DNA of 64,000 nucleotides. Origin: Protonemura montana (taxonomy: Eukaryota; Arthropoda; Insecta; Plecoptera; Nemouridae). This document shows, piece by piece, positions 22,994-33,700 of the stretch. The notes under the pieces were generated by a model that saw nothing but the letters and a program-made list of their open reading frames with translations, was not told where the DNA came from and made no database searches. The stretch lies in contig OX387605.1 in the NCBI GenBank assembly GCA_947568835.1, positions 19,100,418 through 19,164,417 on the forward strand. The letters run 5' to 3'. A program made the position numbers and the translations under genes. Within the stretch, counting starts at the first letter, position 1; every line of letters starts with the position of its first letter.

Positions 22994-23590
22994 GATTAAT
23001 TGTGCGATAAATCAATTAAATTAATATAAAATCACAATAAAACGACAAATTAACCAATAACTGAGACTGACAGCATGGCTTCGACTTGGACATGAACCAA
23101 AGACAACGTGAACAAACGCGACGTTATAAACTGCCAAGTGCTGCCCTCTATCCTTCATTCGACCTGCCAAATTTAAACTGCCTACAACGCTCGCTATAAA
23201 AAGCATTATCTTTTCCAAATAAAAGAGTCTGGAATAATTTTAACTACAAAATGCGTCTTACATCGGGCACTTGTTTCCACGAAAGCACTTTCATTAGCAA
23301 TAAGATAAAAATTTGAAGAGCAACTTCTTTGTGTTTGTGGGGTTCCCAAAAAGACACTGGGAATCCCGACTTTTGTAAGATAGCATATGCTACATTAATA
23401 TCTCGTTGACGTCAGTCATAAGTCGGCACTGAAGCTGATAGGTTGGACAGCTACATTCTTGCGATAAACCTGATCTCGGTGAGTTGTATATCTAAGCGAT
23501 TGTATGTTTATCATAGCCATTGTCACACACAGACAAGCGAAGTGTAATTGTGTAGGTCAGTATCACTGAGTGTATCGCCCATTTTCACAG
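22994..23590. promoter_or_regulatory. Shared divergent promoter region of CTU2 and the PARP gene
   Basis: The CTU2 start codon (22993, minus) and the PARP start codon (23608, plus) are about 615 bases apart, head to head. A 5' UTR exon for the PARP gene appears to end at 23478 (G then GTGAGT). Its acceptor TTTTCACAG ends at 23590, leaving a 112-base leader intron. No TATA box is clear. Confidence 0.5.
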
Positions 23591-23607
23591 GCTGATCAAA
23601 CTTCAGA

Positions 23608-24501
23608 ATGGGAAATTGGTTTACCAGCGAGCCAAAAAGAGGCCACCACCAATATTTCACGGAGCAGAGCCACAGAGCTTCTCACACGACATCGCGGCCC
23701 TCAACCAACTACAGCCAAAGCACCCATTACAACCGGGAACCAAGTTTCCAACCACAGTACTATCATGCAAGTTCTCAGCCCAGAGCAAGTTCACAGCCCA
23801 GGGTCCTAACACAACCACGAACCACAGAATATGCACGAACTAACGTTAGGGGTCCAGTACTGGCAGAAGCCGTGTATAAAACTGAGGACACCCGAAACTG
23901 GATTTCCCGAAGTGAGCCACTTGCACACAATAAATACGCCCTAGTGACGATTCTTGCAGAGACTGACTGTGTCGAATACGAGAGAGTGTTTAGGTTGTTT
24001 AGATCAACTGCTCAAAAGCAGTTGAAAATCCAGAAGATCCAAAGAGTTGAAAACCCTTTTCTTTTGGGCTGCTACATATTGAAACGTGAAGAGCTAAATT
24101 CTAGGTATAATTACTCGACTACGGAGGAGAATTACTTTCATGGCACGAAAACAAAAAACGTTGCATCGATATGTTCAAACAATTTTGACTGGAGACTACA
24201 TGGTGATAGCTTGGGTAACAGGTTTGGTAAGGGTGTGTCGTTTTCTCCTATAGCGAATTATTCCAGTCATTACTGTGACAACGAATCCGGTAGCCTAAAA
24301 GCAATGTTCCTTGCACGGGTTCTCGTTACAAATTTTGTTGAAGGTTCAAGTAACATGAAGATTCCTCCAAATGGCTATGACACTGCCATGAAGAAAAATG
24401 GCCAAGTTGTCGTAAAATTTGATGATAATGAATTTTATCCGGAATTCATTATATATTACACTGGTACAGCTATAAAAAGTACAGTAAAAGTAGTGCACTG
24501 A
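23608..24501 (+). CDS. PARP11/12/TIPARP-like mono-ADP-ribosyltransferase, short form
   Basis: A single 297-residue coding exon with its ATG at 23608, just inside an exon that starts at 23591. Residues 1-100 are polar and low-complexity with SSQPR repeats. Residues about 104-297 form a PARP catalytic domain close to PARP11, PARP12 and TIPARP. The motifs are IQRVENPFLLGCY, YFHGT with His178, RFGKGVSFSPIANYSSHY, MFLARVLV, then QVVVKF and FYPEFIIYY. The residue equivalent to the catalytic Tyr of PARP1 (Tyr896) is Ser211, and the third position (Glu988 in PARP1, Ile in PARP12) is Val267. The apparent triad is therefore His-Ser-Val. The protein may be weakly active, altered or inactive as a transferase. 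The N-terminus MGNWFTS fits the N-myristoylation pattern. There is no WWE, CCCH or macro domain. The family assignment is firm and the activity is uncertain. Confidence 0.87.
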   Translation: MGNWFTSEPKRGHHQYFTEQSHRASHTTSRPSTNYSQSTHYNREPSFQPQYYHASSQPRASSQPRVLTQPRTTEYARTNVRGPVLAEAVYKTEDTRNWISRSEPLAHNKYALVTILAETDCVEYERVFRLFRSTAQKQLKIQKIQRVENPFLLGCYILKREELNSRYNYSTTEENYFHGTKTKNVASICSNNFDWRLHGDSLGNRFGKGVSFSPIANYSSHYCDNESGSLKAMFLARVLVTNFVEGSSNMKIPPNGYDTAMKKNGQVVVKFDDNEFYPEFIIYYTGTAIKSTVKVVH

Positions 24502-25502
24502 GAAGCATTTTAAATGTTTTAAATGCTTTTAACTTACAGTGTCATCAAATGATTGTGGCTTTAATAGTCCAAGCCATAGCTATCTATTCTGACTTGATAA
24601 TAATTATTAATTAAGTGTTGGTACAATTATTGAATATCTACTTTATTCTACATAAAACCCCCTAGTGATATTTTTGTCCCAGTAAGAGCAGATTTTAATG
24701 TATGGCATTGTAAAGATATGTAAAGGTCTCTGACAGTGTCCTGTCTATGCTATATACTTTGTCAATTTACGGCTATGCAATGCGAGATTGAATTTGGCCG
24801 AGATTTCAATAATGTTCACATATAACACTGCTTGCGCTCTTTTTTGTTGTTGTTGTACATTTGGTACCATGCATATGAAATATTTCTGCTGTATTCGGTA
24901 ATTTTAAGATTTTTATTATAAAGGCACTGTAGCATTCAAAGCTATTTATCATTTCCTCTGTCCCCCTAACAATTCCATTGGACAACATATGCTATCACAT
25001 CTTCCTGTTCAATCCCACTCTTCCTACTGAACTCCCTCGCCTATCGCTTCAACATATACTCTGGATGTCATGCTTAAGAACCGATTGACTTAACACTAAC
25101 ATTTCTTTGCTAACAAAGGTGACATAGGCTGTTTTGTTGTTTTTCTACTTGCAGAAATAGATTACAACTCAAGGGTAAGGTTTCAAACAAAAGTTTGTGA
25201 TATGAATAATATCTTACCGACTCAAAGTTAAACTCTGCTTTTAAATACAAAATATATATTGATTTATATTATAACATGTTGCATTAATAATTTTGATAAT
25301 TATTAATAAATTTTTTTTAATCTCTTGGCTATGTTGTCTGCATCTTAAACGAAAGTTGCTGCTCGTCCTCTTCCCCCCAAAAAAGACGCGAAGTACTGAG
25401 TCTTGCTCGATTGGTTGAGTCTGTCTAATGTCGATAGGCTTCGGCCCTTGGTGAATGAATGAATGATGACATGAGGATGATGACCAACCTAGCTCAGTTT
25501 AG
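24502..25502 (+). other. PARP 3' flank and AT-rich intergenic sequence
   Basis: No gene seen. An AATAAA lies near 25305. From about 25380 the composition becomes less AT-rich. Around 25480-25505 TAGCTCAGTTTAG resembles a tRNA A-box, so a SINE-like repeat may begin here. Confidence 0.4.
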
Positions 25503-25901
25503 AAAGGAGGAGTGGAAACCCGGTGCCAGCAAGTAGCCTATACTCCTGTTGAGCACCAAGGGAACCACCTACTTGACGACGTTTCCGAAAGACGGTGCAA
25601 CTTGAGCGACAGGATTCTTCCACAAATCCATGCTATCGAGAGGATGATAAGCAAGGCGAAGGTAATTGTTGTATTCTAACTTTCATCTCTTTGGCATCTT
25701 TCCCAAACAGAACTGGACATCTGTGTGATGGTCCATTACCTGACGCAGTGCAATGTTGCTTACTTTCGGCGATCTCACGAGAACCGGTGCTTCGAACACG
25801 CCAAGCCACTTCGTGCTCCAGCTCGGCTCTCGCGGAGGGATGGTCTCGCAGAATACGGCGCCTCCACCAACAACTCCATAGAGATGACGCCAAAGTCGTA
25901 A
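25503..25901 (+). other. Unassigned two-part ORF with a possible 49-base intron, or a repeat
   Basis: Sequence 25503-25661 is open in one frame from an acceptor-like TTTAG and ends at a donor-like AAG/GTAATT. A 49-base AT/pyrimidine-rich gap ends in CCCAAACAG. From 25711 a GC-rich frame runs to TAA at 25899-25901 (starting LDICVMVHY and ending NSIEMTPKS). Joined in phase 1, the upstream frame reads CYREDDKQGE and is open only from about 25576. Joined in phase 0, the longer upstream frame ends after KNWTSV. I do not recognise either product. A degraded transposable element with a tRNA-like head is an equal possibility. Confidence 0.3.
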
Positions 25902-26989
25902 TCAAACAAGCCATGGAAAGTTAAAAATAACCCTAAATGCAGGTTAAACCTTTGAAGAACAAAGTTGTGGTATCTTGAGTATATTTCACAATTTTTGGAA
26001 GTGATGAAAGGTTTGGGGCGGTATGGGCCTGAAAAAGGAACAATTTATTATGGACCCTGCTCAATTTTTTTTACAATTTCAATTGCTTGCCAGTTTTACA
26101 GTTTTTGCCAGTAAAAAAAGACTGACAGTGAAAGACATATCACCATTGTCAAAGCAAACCAGATCTGTAAATTTTTGTCTTAACTCCCGATTGCTAATTG
26201 ACGAAATTATCAATTTCACTTACCCCAGAAGTCTTTGCCCCAGAAATAAAATCACTGTCTGTTTTTTTGCTTGTATATTTTTCGCATTTTTCTCTAGCGG
26301 CCTGATCTGATGTGTACGAAATTTGCAGAGCTTGTTTTGGTGTTCTCATCTTAGACATCCTGCATTTTACAGCGGAATATTTTTAGTAGAATATTACTTT
26401 TGATCAATAATGCGTTTGTTTTATGTAATTCTTACGATGTATTTAATAAGATGAAGTTGTGATATAGAAAATATTATAAATTACTTTAAGCTTAATCCAG
26501 CACATTAAACTAAAATGTATGAATATTATGCTGCAGCTATTATCATTTAATCAATCACTTATCATGAAAAAACCACATTAATAATTTCGTTGTCATCTAT
26601 TACATCAATTTGTTGTCGAAACAGCGTTTCATGCCGAATTTTAAGTTTCAGTTAGGTAGCACAGCGTAAGCAATCAATCAAGAAAACTTCATTTAAAGGA
26701 AATCAATAATGTAGTCAGAAATGTAATGTATCAATAAAAGGATTTTCGTCTTAACTAGATTATATTATTATAATAGATTATTATTATTATATTATATTGT
26801 AATATTGTAACTGGTCAGAAAACTGTAATATTTTATTCATGTAAAATAAATATGAAACATTTTGCATTTAATTCCAAATATTTTTTTCCCGTTTTCCCTT
26901 CTCCAGTAGTTGCAACAACCGATACTTTTTTGCTACGGTATATTCACTAGTTAGATAATTATTTAATGCCCCAGCAATGCCGTATCAAT
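25902..26989. other. AT-rich intergenic, nothing recognised
   Basis: Very AT-rich, with TTA/ATT-rich stretches at about 26755-26815 and AATAAA-like strings. No coding exon and no repeat family recognised. Confidence 0.5.
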
Positions 26990-27387
26990 GACTAGTTTTA
27001 CTCATTATTGCTGCGGCATATTGAATTAGTGCGAAGTAAACTTATCCGATGCTTTGGCACGGCAGGAACATGTTCACACACGTGTTAAAATTGCCAGAAA
27101 ATAATTTGTGCACTGATGTGAACATGTTCCTGTCGCGACGAAGCATCGAATAAGTTTACTTCGCACCAATTCAACATGCCGCAAAAATGACTAGTTTTGC
27201 TCATTATTGCTGCGGCATATTGAATTGGTGCAAAGCAAACTTATTCGATGCTTTGTCACGGCAGGAACATGTTCACACACGTGTTTAAATTGCCAGAAAA
27301 TAATTTGTGCACTGATGTGAACATGTTCCTGCCGCGACGAAGCATCGAATAAGTTTACTTCGCACCAATTCAACATGCCGCAGCAAT
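26990..27387. repeat. Two tandem copies (period 199 bp) of a long-palindrome element
   Basis: Unit 1 (26990-27188) and unit 2 (27189-27387) are near-identical and in direct orientation. Each starts with GACTAGTTTT, then CTCATTATTGC, then a hairpin-forming palindrome. Palindrome arms are 27012-27077 with 27118-27183, and 27211-27276 with 27317-27382. These are about 66-base arms with only a few mismatches around a roughly 40-base loop. Each arm contains the perfect 10-base palindrome GAACATGTTC (27066, 27120, 27265, 27319), and the loop holds CACGTG. There is no ORF. It looks like a foldback/MITE-type element that has been tandemly duplicated. Confidence 0.9.
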
Positions 27388-30300
27388 AACGGCCAATGAC
27401 TAACTTAATGCTTATCATTTGATATGTAATTTGAAATGCAATTCTGGTCCAATGGCTTCGTCTTTTCCGCCTTATTTCTCTGACCACATACCGTTATATA
27501 ACAACTCCTGGCTGATGGAAAAACAATTCTTAAGGGATAATAAAGGGTTCTGGAAATAAAGGATTACTCTCAATCATTTACAGATCAACCTCTCTGCAGC
27601 AGTTTTTACACTCTGGATACATAAATCAGCAATGAAACACAGTTTGACAAAACTTAGTTTTATTTGCAAAGCACAAAAACAACAATGCCCTATCGCATTA
27701 AAGCCGCCGAGTTGTCGTCGACCATGACGTCAGCAAGCGTCGCTACACGGTGAAACGACGCTCTGTGAACTACACCGTTGGGGAAATAACTCCCTCCCAT
27801 CGATTTCTAGCAATTTGGAAAACATTTTGAGTTATTTGGAGGGTTTTTGGAGAAGGGGGTTTAGAGGGCAATGCAAGAGCTATAGTACTTGCTGAGGACA
27901 ACAAATAATTTAAAAAAATCTGAGGAAATTTTAGAAATGGTTTGATCTACAGCATCTTGCTTTGGCCAAAATGTGCCTTAATGCTTTAAAAACTTTCACA
28001 AAGAATTAAGTTTATAAATTTTGGCAGTTTTGCTTTGATAGATACATGTACAATGGACCAGCCTCACATATATCAACCAAAAATATTGCTACGTTCATCT
28101 TATAACATACCTCAAATTCATACGCAAGTAAGTCATTATCATTGTGCTCTTTATTTTTCACATAAATCTGACACGAAACACTTAAATAATAATAAAAAGA
28201 ACAATAAAGCAAAGGAGGTTTTCACAAAACATAGCTGAACATTTAATAGACAAATTCTATATTATTTTTACTATATAATACAGGTACCTATTATTTTAAT
28301 ATAATATATGCTTCAGAAATAATATCGTTTCCTTCAAGCCAACTAATTCATGCTTTAAATGCAGTTAATGAATGATTATTAATAGTGTTATACTATTTAT
28401 CATCATTTTATTTATTTTTTAATCTCGACCATCATTTAATTTTAACAAATATAAATCTAGTGAGTATTTACATTTCAATCACACCACATTTGTCTTCATT
28501 CGTTGTTAATTTTAAAACAGAACTAATTTCTTCTCCACAAGTATTATTTTCTGCCCATCCTTATAATTATAATATATTTGATATATTATTTTTATCACAA
28601 TACTACAATTTATGGCTCCGTATGGTCGGGAGCATATTGGTTTCTGGCCATTCTACATTCTATGTAGAACTTGATGTAGATGTGGATTCTATGTAGAAGT
28701 TGTACCAACTTGAAAAGATCAACACTGAAAATGTACAGTTCCATTCTCAACATTGATTGCATTACGAACAGATCATGTATTTATTTCATTGGAAGATTTT
28801 GGCATGAACATCATTCACATGTTGCTACTTGCTAATGTTATTAATTAACAGAGATTTAAATGAAAACTGTACAAAATGTACAAACAATTTTTTTTCATTA
28901 CGTAATGTGCCACCAGTAGCATAATAGATCATGAGATTTGGCAAAGGAATATTTTAATTTTGTCTTGTGTTTCTCTAACTAACTTACTTCGTCCAAGGCT
29001 AATTTTACAAATGAACTATTCGTTTGAATAATTGAATTATGGTACTTTTACCACACTATCCCTGTACTAACTAAGCCTTTGGACCACAAGTATCCATTTA
29101 AAACGGTATAATTATTTGATATCAATACAATTATTTGATATCAATACAATTATATTGTGGCATGTTTATTAAAGAAATACGTACAATTGAAAGTTTGCAA
29201 TAAATGGAAAAATGATTATTAGTGATATAATACAGAGGATTGGTAAATTCCGACGCCATTAGATTAGTGCCGCAGGGCCAGTTGTCAAAACAATGCGTCG
29301 TTAAGCCCCAATAATCGATTGGTAAATTAGTGAGAACCTATGCACCAATTATGCTGCATGTTTATTATTTATGATGATCGATAGATAGAAAAAGGTGGAA
29401 ATTATTAACAAAAATTGTTTGCATGGCCAATAAATTAAGTTATAACTACAGGAGGCTACCAGCAACGCAGATCCGAGACCGAGATCTTACACGACAGAAG
29501 GTGCTGGATGTACAATATCTGAGAAAAGTTGGATTCTTACATGAGTTGGTACTAACTGAATGCTTAACACCAAATTCTAATATTTCTTACATTTCAGTGA
29601 ATATCAGGGCAAATATTTGTGTTGCCTTAAGAAAAAATTTCAAAGCAAAATTTATAATACAGCAAGCTAACAGATCTCATTTCCAAAAAAAAAAAAAAAC
29701 ATACGTGAATAATCTTGAGCATATTTGATCAATTTTCAATGTCCTTAGAGAAAAATTTTTCATGGCATCTTAGAAATTAAATTTTCCAATTTTGATTTGT
29801 GTTTGCAACTATTGCAATAATTTTGCAAATTCTTTTTTTTCAATTGTTATTTGAATTGAAGCATGGAGAGCTATTGATAAGTTGAGAGAGATTGATGCTC
29901 TTGAGGATGATCATTTGTATTACACCAGTAATAATAGTTATTATAATTATAATAATAGTTAAAATAATGTAACAATTTTTGTAGCTTAATGAAGCGCTTA
30001 CATTTTGAGATCATAGATAACCCTGAACGAGGATTTTTGTATTTCAACTTACATGCATGTAAGTTTTTATTTTGCATCTGAGCTGGCACACCGAAGTGTC
30101 CTTTTGTATCTCTTACAAAAGCTTTATAAAAAAGTAAAAAAAATAATAACTTGGTTGCATTTAAGTTCAGCAAATATCTGTGTAATGAAACAATGGCCAC
30201 ATGAATGTCCAAACACACACTTCGAAACAATTGAGACGATCTCATCGAAGACAAATTTCTCTACAAAGACCAAACTGCATTCATTTCCACACGCACCAGT

Positions 30301-30640
30301 GGAATCTACACTTGTCACTTATTTTGAAAACTTGTACCAAAAATTGTAAAAATAAATTTGTCTTATAGATACACAAAGAAAAATAAATATAACTTACGTA
30401 AGTTTTTCAATAAAATCACTTTTCATCTAAATTACATCTACATTACAATGAGCATAGTTTTTACATTTCTGCTTCTTGCATGGCGTGAAAGCACCAGTTT
30501 CACACACCACAAGCTCACTCATTTCTCATAAAATTATTATAACAACGATTGCAGTTTGAAATTAAGCTGTCCTTGGCACTTTTTCATAAATATGACTGTT
30601 TTTTTTTTAAACCATTGGCGAATGGTGAGCCGTTTTGCAC
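27388..30640. other. AT-rich region 3' of grainyhead
   Basis: No convincing gene. An ORF at 29423-29728 on the plus strand opens with a less AT-rich patch but shows no domain. A direct duplication of a TTATTTGATATCAATACAA-like unit lies at 29111-29150. A minus-strand AATAAA (plus TTTATT at 30066-30071) is 570 bases beyond the grainyhead stop and may be its polyadenylation signal. Confidence 0.45.
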
Positions 30641-30776
30641 TCACAACTTGTGGTCTTGAAGTTCTACTAGCATCACTTCGTAAGCTTCGTCACCATCCAC
30701 TTGTCTTATTTCCATTATGAAAAGGTCTTCGTTGCAGTAGTATTTCAGCATGTCGTCGTCAATTTTGGCTATAATC
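30641..30776 (-). CDS. grh: grh exon M with stop codon
   Basis: Codes [19 protein letters not shown] through VELQDHKL, then TGA at 30643-30641. It is the C-terminal end of the dimerisation domain, matching Drosophila Grh until a divergent tail. Confidence 0.96.
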
Positions 30777-33700
30777 CTGAAAAAAAGGAAAAGTCATGGG
30801 TTAAAAATTAGGTCTGCAATTTCCAAGGCCGCATCACCAAGAGACGTGCGAAAACAACGTGCAAGTACTATTTTATTGATGAACGAGTGATTTGATGATA
30901 ATTAGTCAATGGTAAATGATAAAATGTTGTTAAAATGCCATTGTTATTGTTAAAATGTTAGTATTAATTGCGAGTTATTGTTGAAAAGTGATAAAAAATA
31001 TTCCAGAGTATTGTAGAGTGTGGTTCGATTACTTTCTCATTCATAGTTGTCCAAAATTTCTACTTGAAGGATAGTACTTTTTTCGTAATTGAAGGTTGAA
31101 ATTGCATTGCGCGTAAGCTTGTCAATTTGAACAAGTGGTCATTACGTTTACGAAAGGAGCAAACCGCTAATCGACTGAGCAAAACTTACCCTTTTCTGTT
31201 TTTTCGAAACAAGTTACTAATGCTTGAAGTAGAAATTTTGTACTTATTCTCAATCTGGAAAACAAGGAAAACAGATTAATAGTTACTGTTTTCGGAAAAA
31301 AAGGAAAGAGATAGAGAGAGAGACGTGAATTTAGGATGAATTGCCCTGCCCTGCCCTTTCAGTTTTACCGCTTGCTTAACGATTTTTGAATAAAAACTAC
31401 TGCGTTACTTTGCTGATTTGCATGCATATTTGTTAGTGAAACGATCGTCCGCATGCAGGAGACGGCCATCGACTTACCAGATATTCTTGCTGGCAGGACA
31501 ACTGAGAAAAACACAAACACGCAATACATTTTCAATTTAATTCCTTTTATTTTTTTTTAAATGTCTACAATGAACACAAAAGTATTGAGAATGATTGGTG
31601 TTTTTCCAAGTACATCTGTCAGCTCAAATATAAGGTAGATATAAAACGAAATCATATTTTTTCGACAGGCCTGCTTTTGCGAGACAATTGATCTTTGTAC
31701 AACATTCAAATAAAACGATCCTTTTGGGCAGGAAAGCACAATCACAATAATTTAGAGCTTTTAATTTAAAAAAGCAACTATCATTTTGAAAAAAAAAACG
31801 AGTACAAGCCAAGTTGTCAATCATTAATAACCTATTCCAATATTACGGAAGCGTTAACGTTATGTTCTCAGACAGCAGTGCCTTCAATACAATTTTTTCT
31901 CGTGTCACCGCGTTACCACCAACGCATTTAAAGTTTCGCAAGCACCCAACGTCTTTGAAAAAATTTGCACTGAGCAAAAACGCCCTCGAAACCAAAGCCG
32001 AGTTAGCCGATTCAAATGGACCAAGCATAGGGTGCGTTACTCACGGCATTGACAAGTCCCTGTGTGGTGGGCGGTACGACATGCAGGGGCGTGTACACCT
32101 CGTCCGCATCTTGCCGAACGTAGAGCATGACTCGTTCGTTGAGCGTTGGCGGCGCCATCATCTTCGGCCTTTTCATCGGCGGGCTTGTGAAGACGTTGCC
32201 GTCAGTCGTCATGCCGTTGTCCAGGATGCCACTGCTGACGTCTTTCTTTTCGCTGTGGATCAGAATTTTAGATTAAAACAATGCACTTTTGGTGTTTATT
32301 CGTTCTTGGAATTATTGTAAAAGGAAATCAGTAAAATATTAAGGTGCGAGTGCAGCTTGAATAAATAAATCTCAGATTTGATAAGATAATTTGTGAAATG
32401 GCACCTCAGTTTTCTAAATATCCTTCTATTGCTTCTATTAAGAACGGTCAGTTACTTGGTCATTGATTTCAAACTTTTAGTCCATCTAGAGTTAAAAAAT
32501 GTATACCAGTTTGGGATTTAGACCCCAAAAAACCATTGCCATAACTGTCTAGAGAAATAGTTCTCAGCGCAAACAACTTTGCATTGCAAAGAATCACAAT
32601 TCACAGAAAATATCAATGGCAAAGCACCATTGCAAACTGATGCAAAATCCACTGCACGGATCCGTAGCAGTTACCCATTGCAAAAAAAGCATGCAAATCC
32701 AGCAAGCAGCATGGCGCAGGCTCGTTGATCCTTACCCCGGTGCGTCTGGCGGAAAGTGGTTGTGGAATTTGAGAGTCGGCGTCGGGCTCGGTTTGCTCGA
32801 GTGGAGGAGGAAGGGAGATCCCTGCTTCCCGAGGCTGCCGTGTTGCGATCCTGATCCCGCGTCGCCGTTCGACAAGCTGGGTAACACCAAACGGCCAGGT
32901 TGCAATCACGGTCGCATTCACATGCAAGCACCCATATTCACGATGCAAGCGGCAAAGCGTTGTGTGGTTTATTACAGGTGTCGGTTGTTATGCTTACCTA
33001 GAGTTGTCTCCGTCTTGCCCGTAGAATCCCTGGAGTTCCATTGAGGTAAGCTGTGGACCAAATGTTGGAATTAGCACAGATAACAAGCAATGCACACGGG
33101 GATGCGGTGGTACATTTCTGTAACGTTCCTTGCTAGATTAGCATTTTTATTCCTGTAAATCTGCTTTGAACGCAAAGAATAACCTATTTTAATAATGAGA
33201 GTATCTGATGTAAGATGGTTCAATGTCTGCAGTTCTTGTAAAGTTAAAGAAACAAAATGTTGGGCATTGTCCTCGTCTTTGTGCTTTTTGCATCCTAGTT
33301 ATATTCTCCTGTTTTAATCACACCTTTAACATTTCCTTCTTTAGTTTCCGAAAAGTAGGGAAGGAGGGATGATCGAAAAAGAAAGCATCGGCTTTCTATG
33401 GGAAAGCCAAGCCACTTTCAAAGAAACTGTCTGCTGAATCGGGGGAAGGGGTGGCAGTCTAAATTTATACCTTGTCGATATCTTCGGCCGGCGTGAAGAG
33501 TACCGGCGACTTTGCGAGGTCACTCATTGCGTAGAACTCGGACCGCTCGGCGACCGGATGGTATAGTTCGTCCAGCTTCTTCCGCCCGGTAGCAGTCATC
33601 TTCCTCTTGGCTGCACGACGCTCCTCGTCTCGCGTCTTGCGCTCGGCCCCCTGAAAACGGGATGAAGACCTTAGACTCGCGGAGAAAATGGATGTTTTTC

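Noticed and set aside
26990-27387. CRISPR-like array
   Set aside because: Only two units, palindromic along most of their length and without unique spacers; the genome is eukaryotic.
29423-29728. 101-codon ORF in the desert 3' of grh
   Set aside because: The first 40 codons look mildly coding, the rest is AT-rich drift; no domain recognised.
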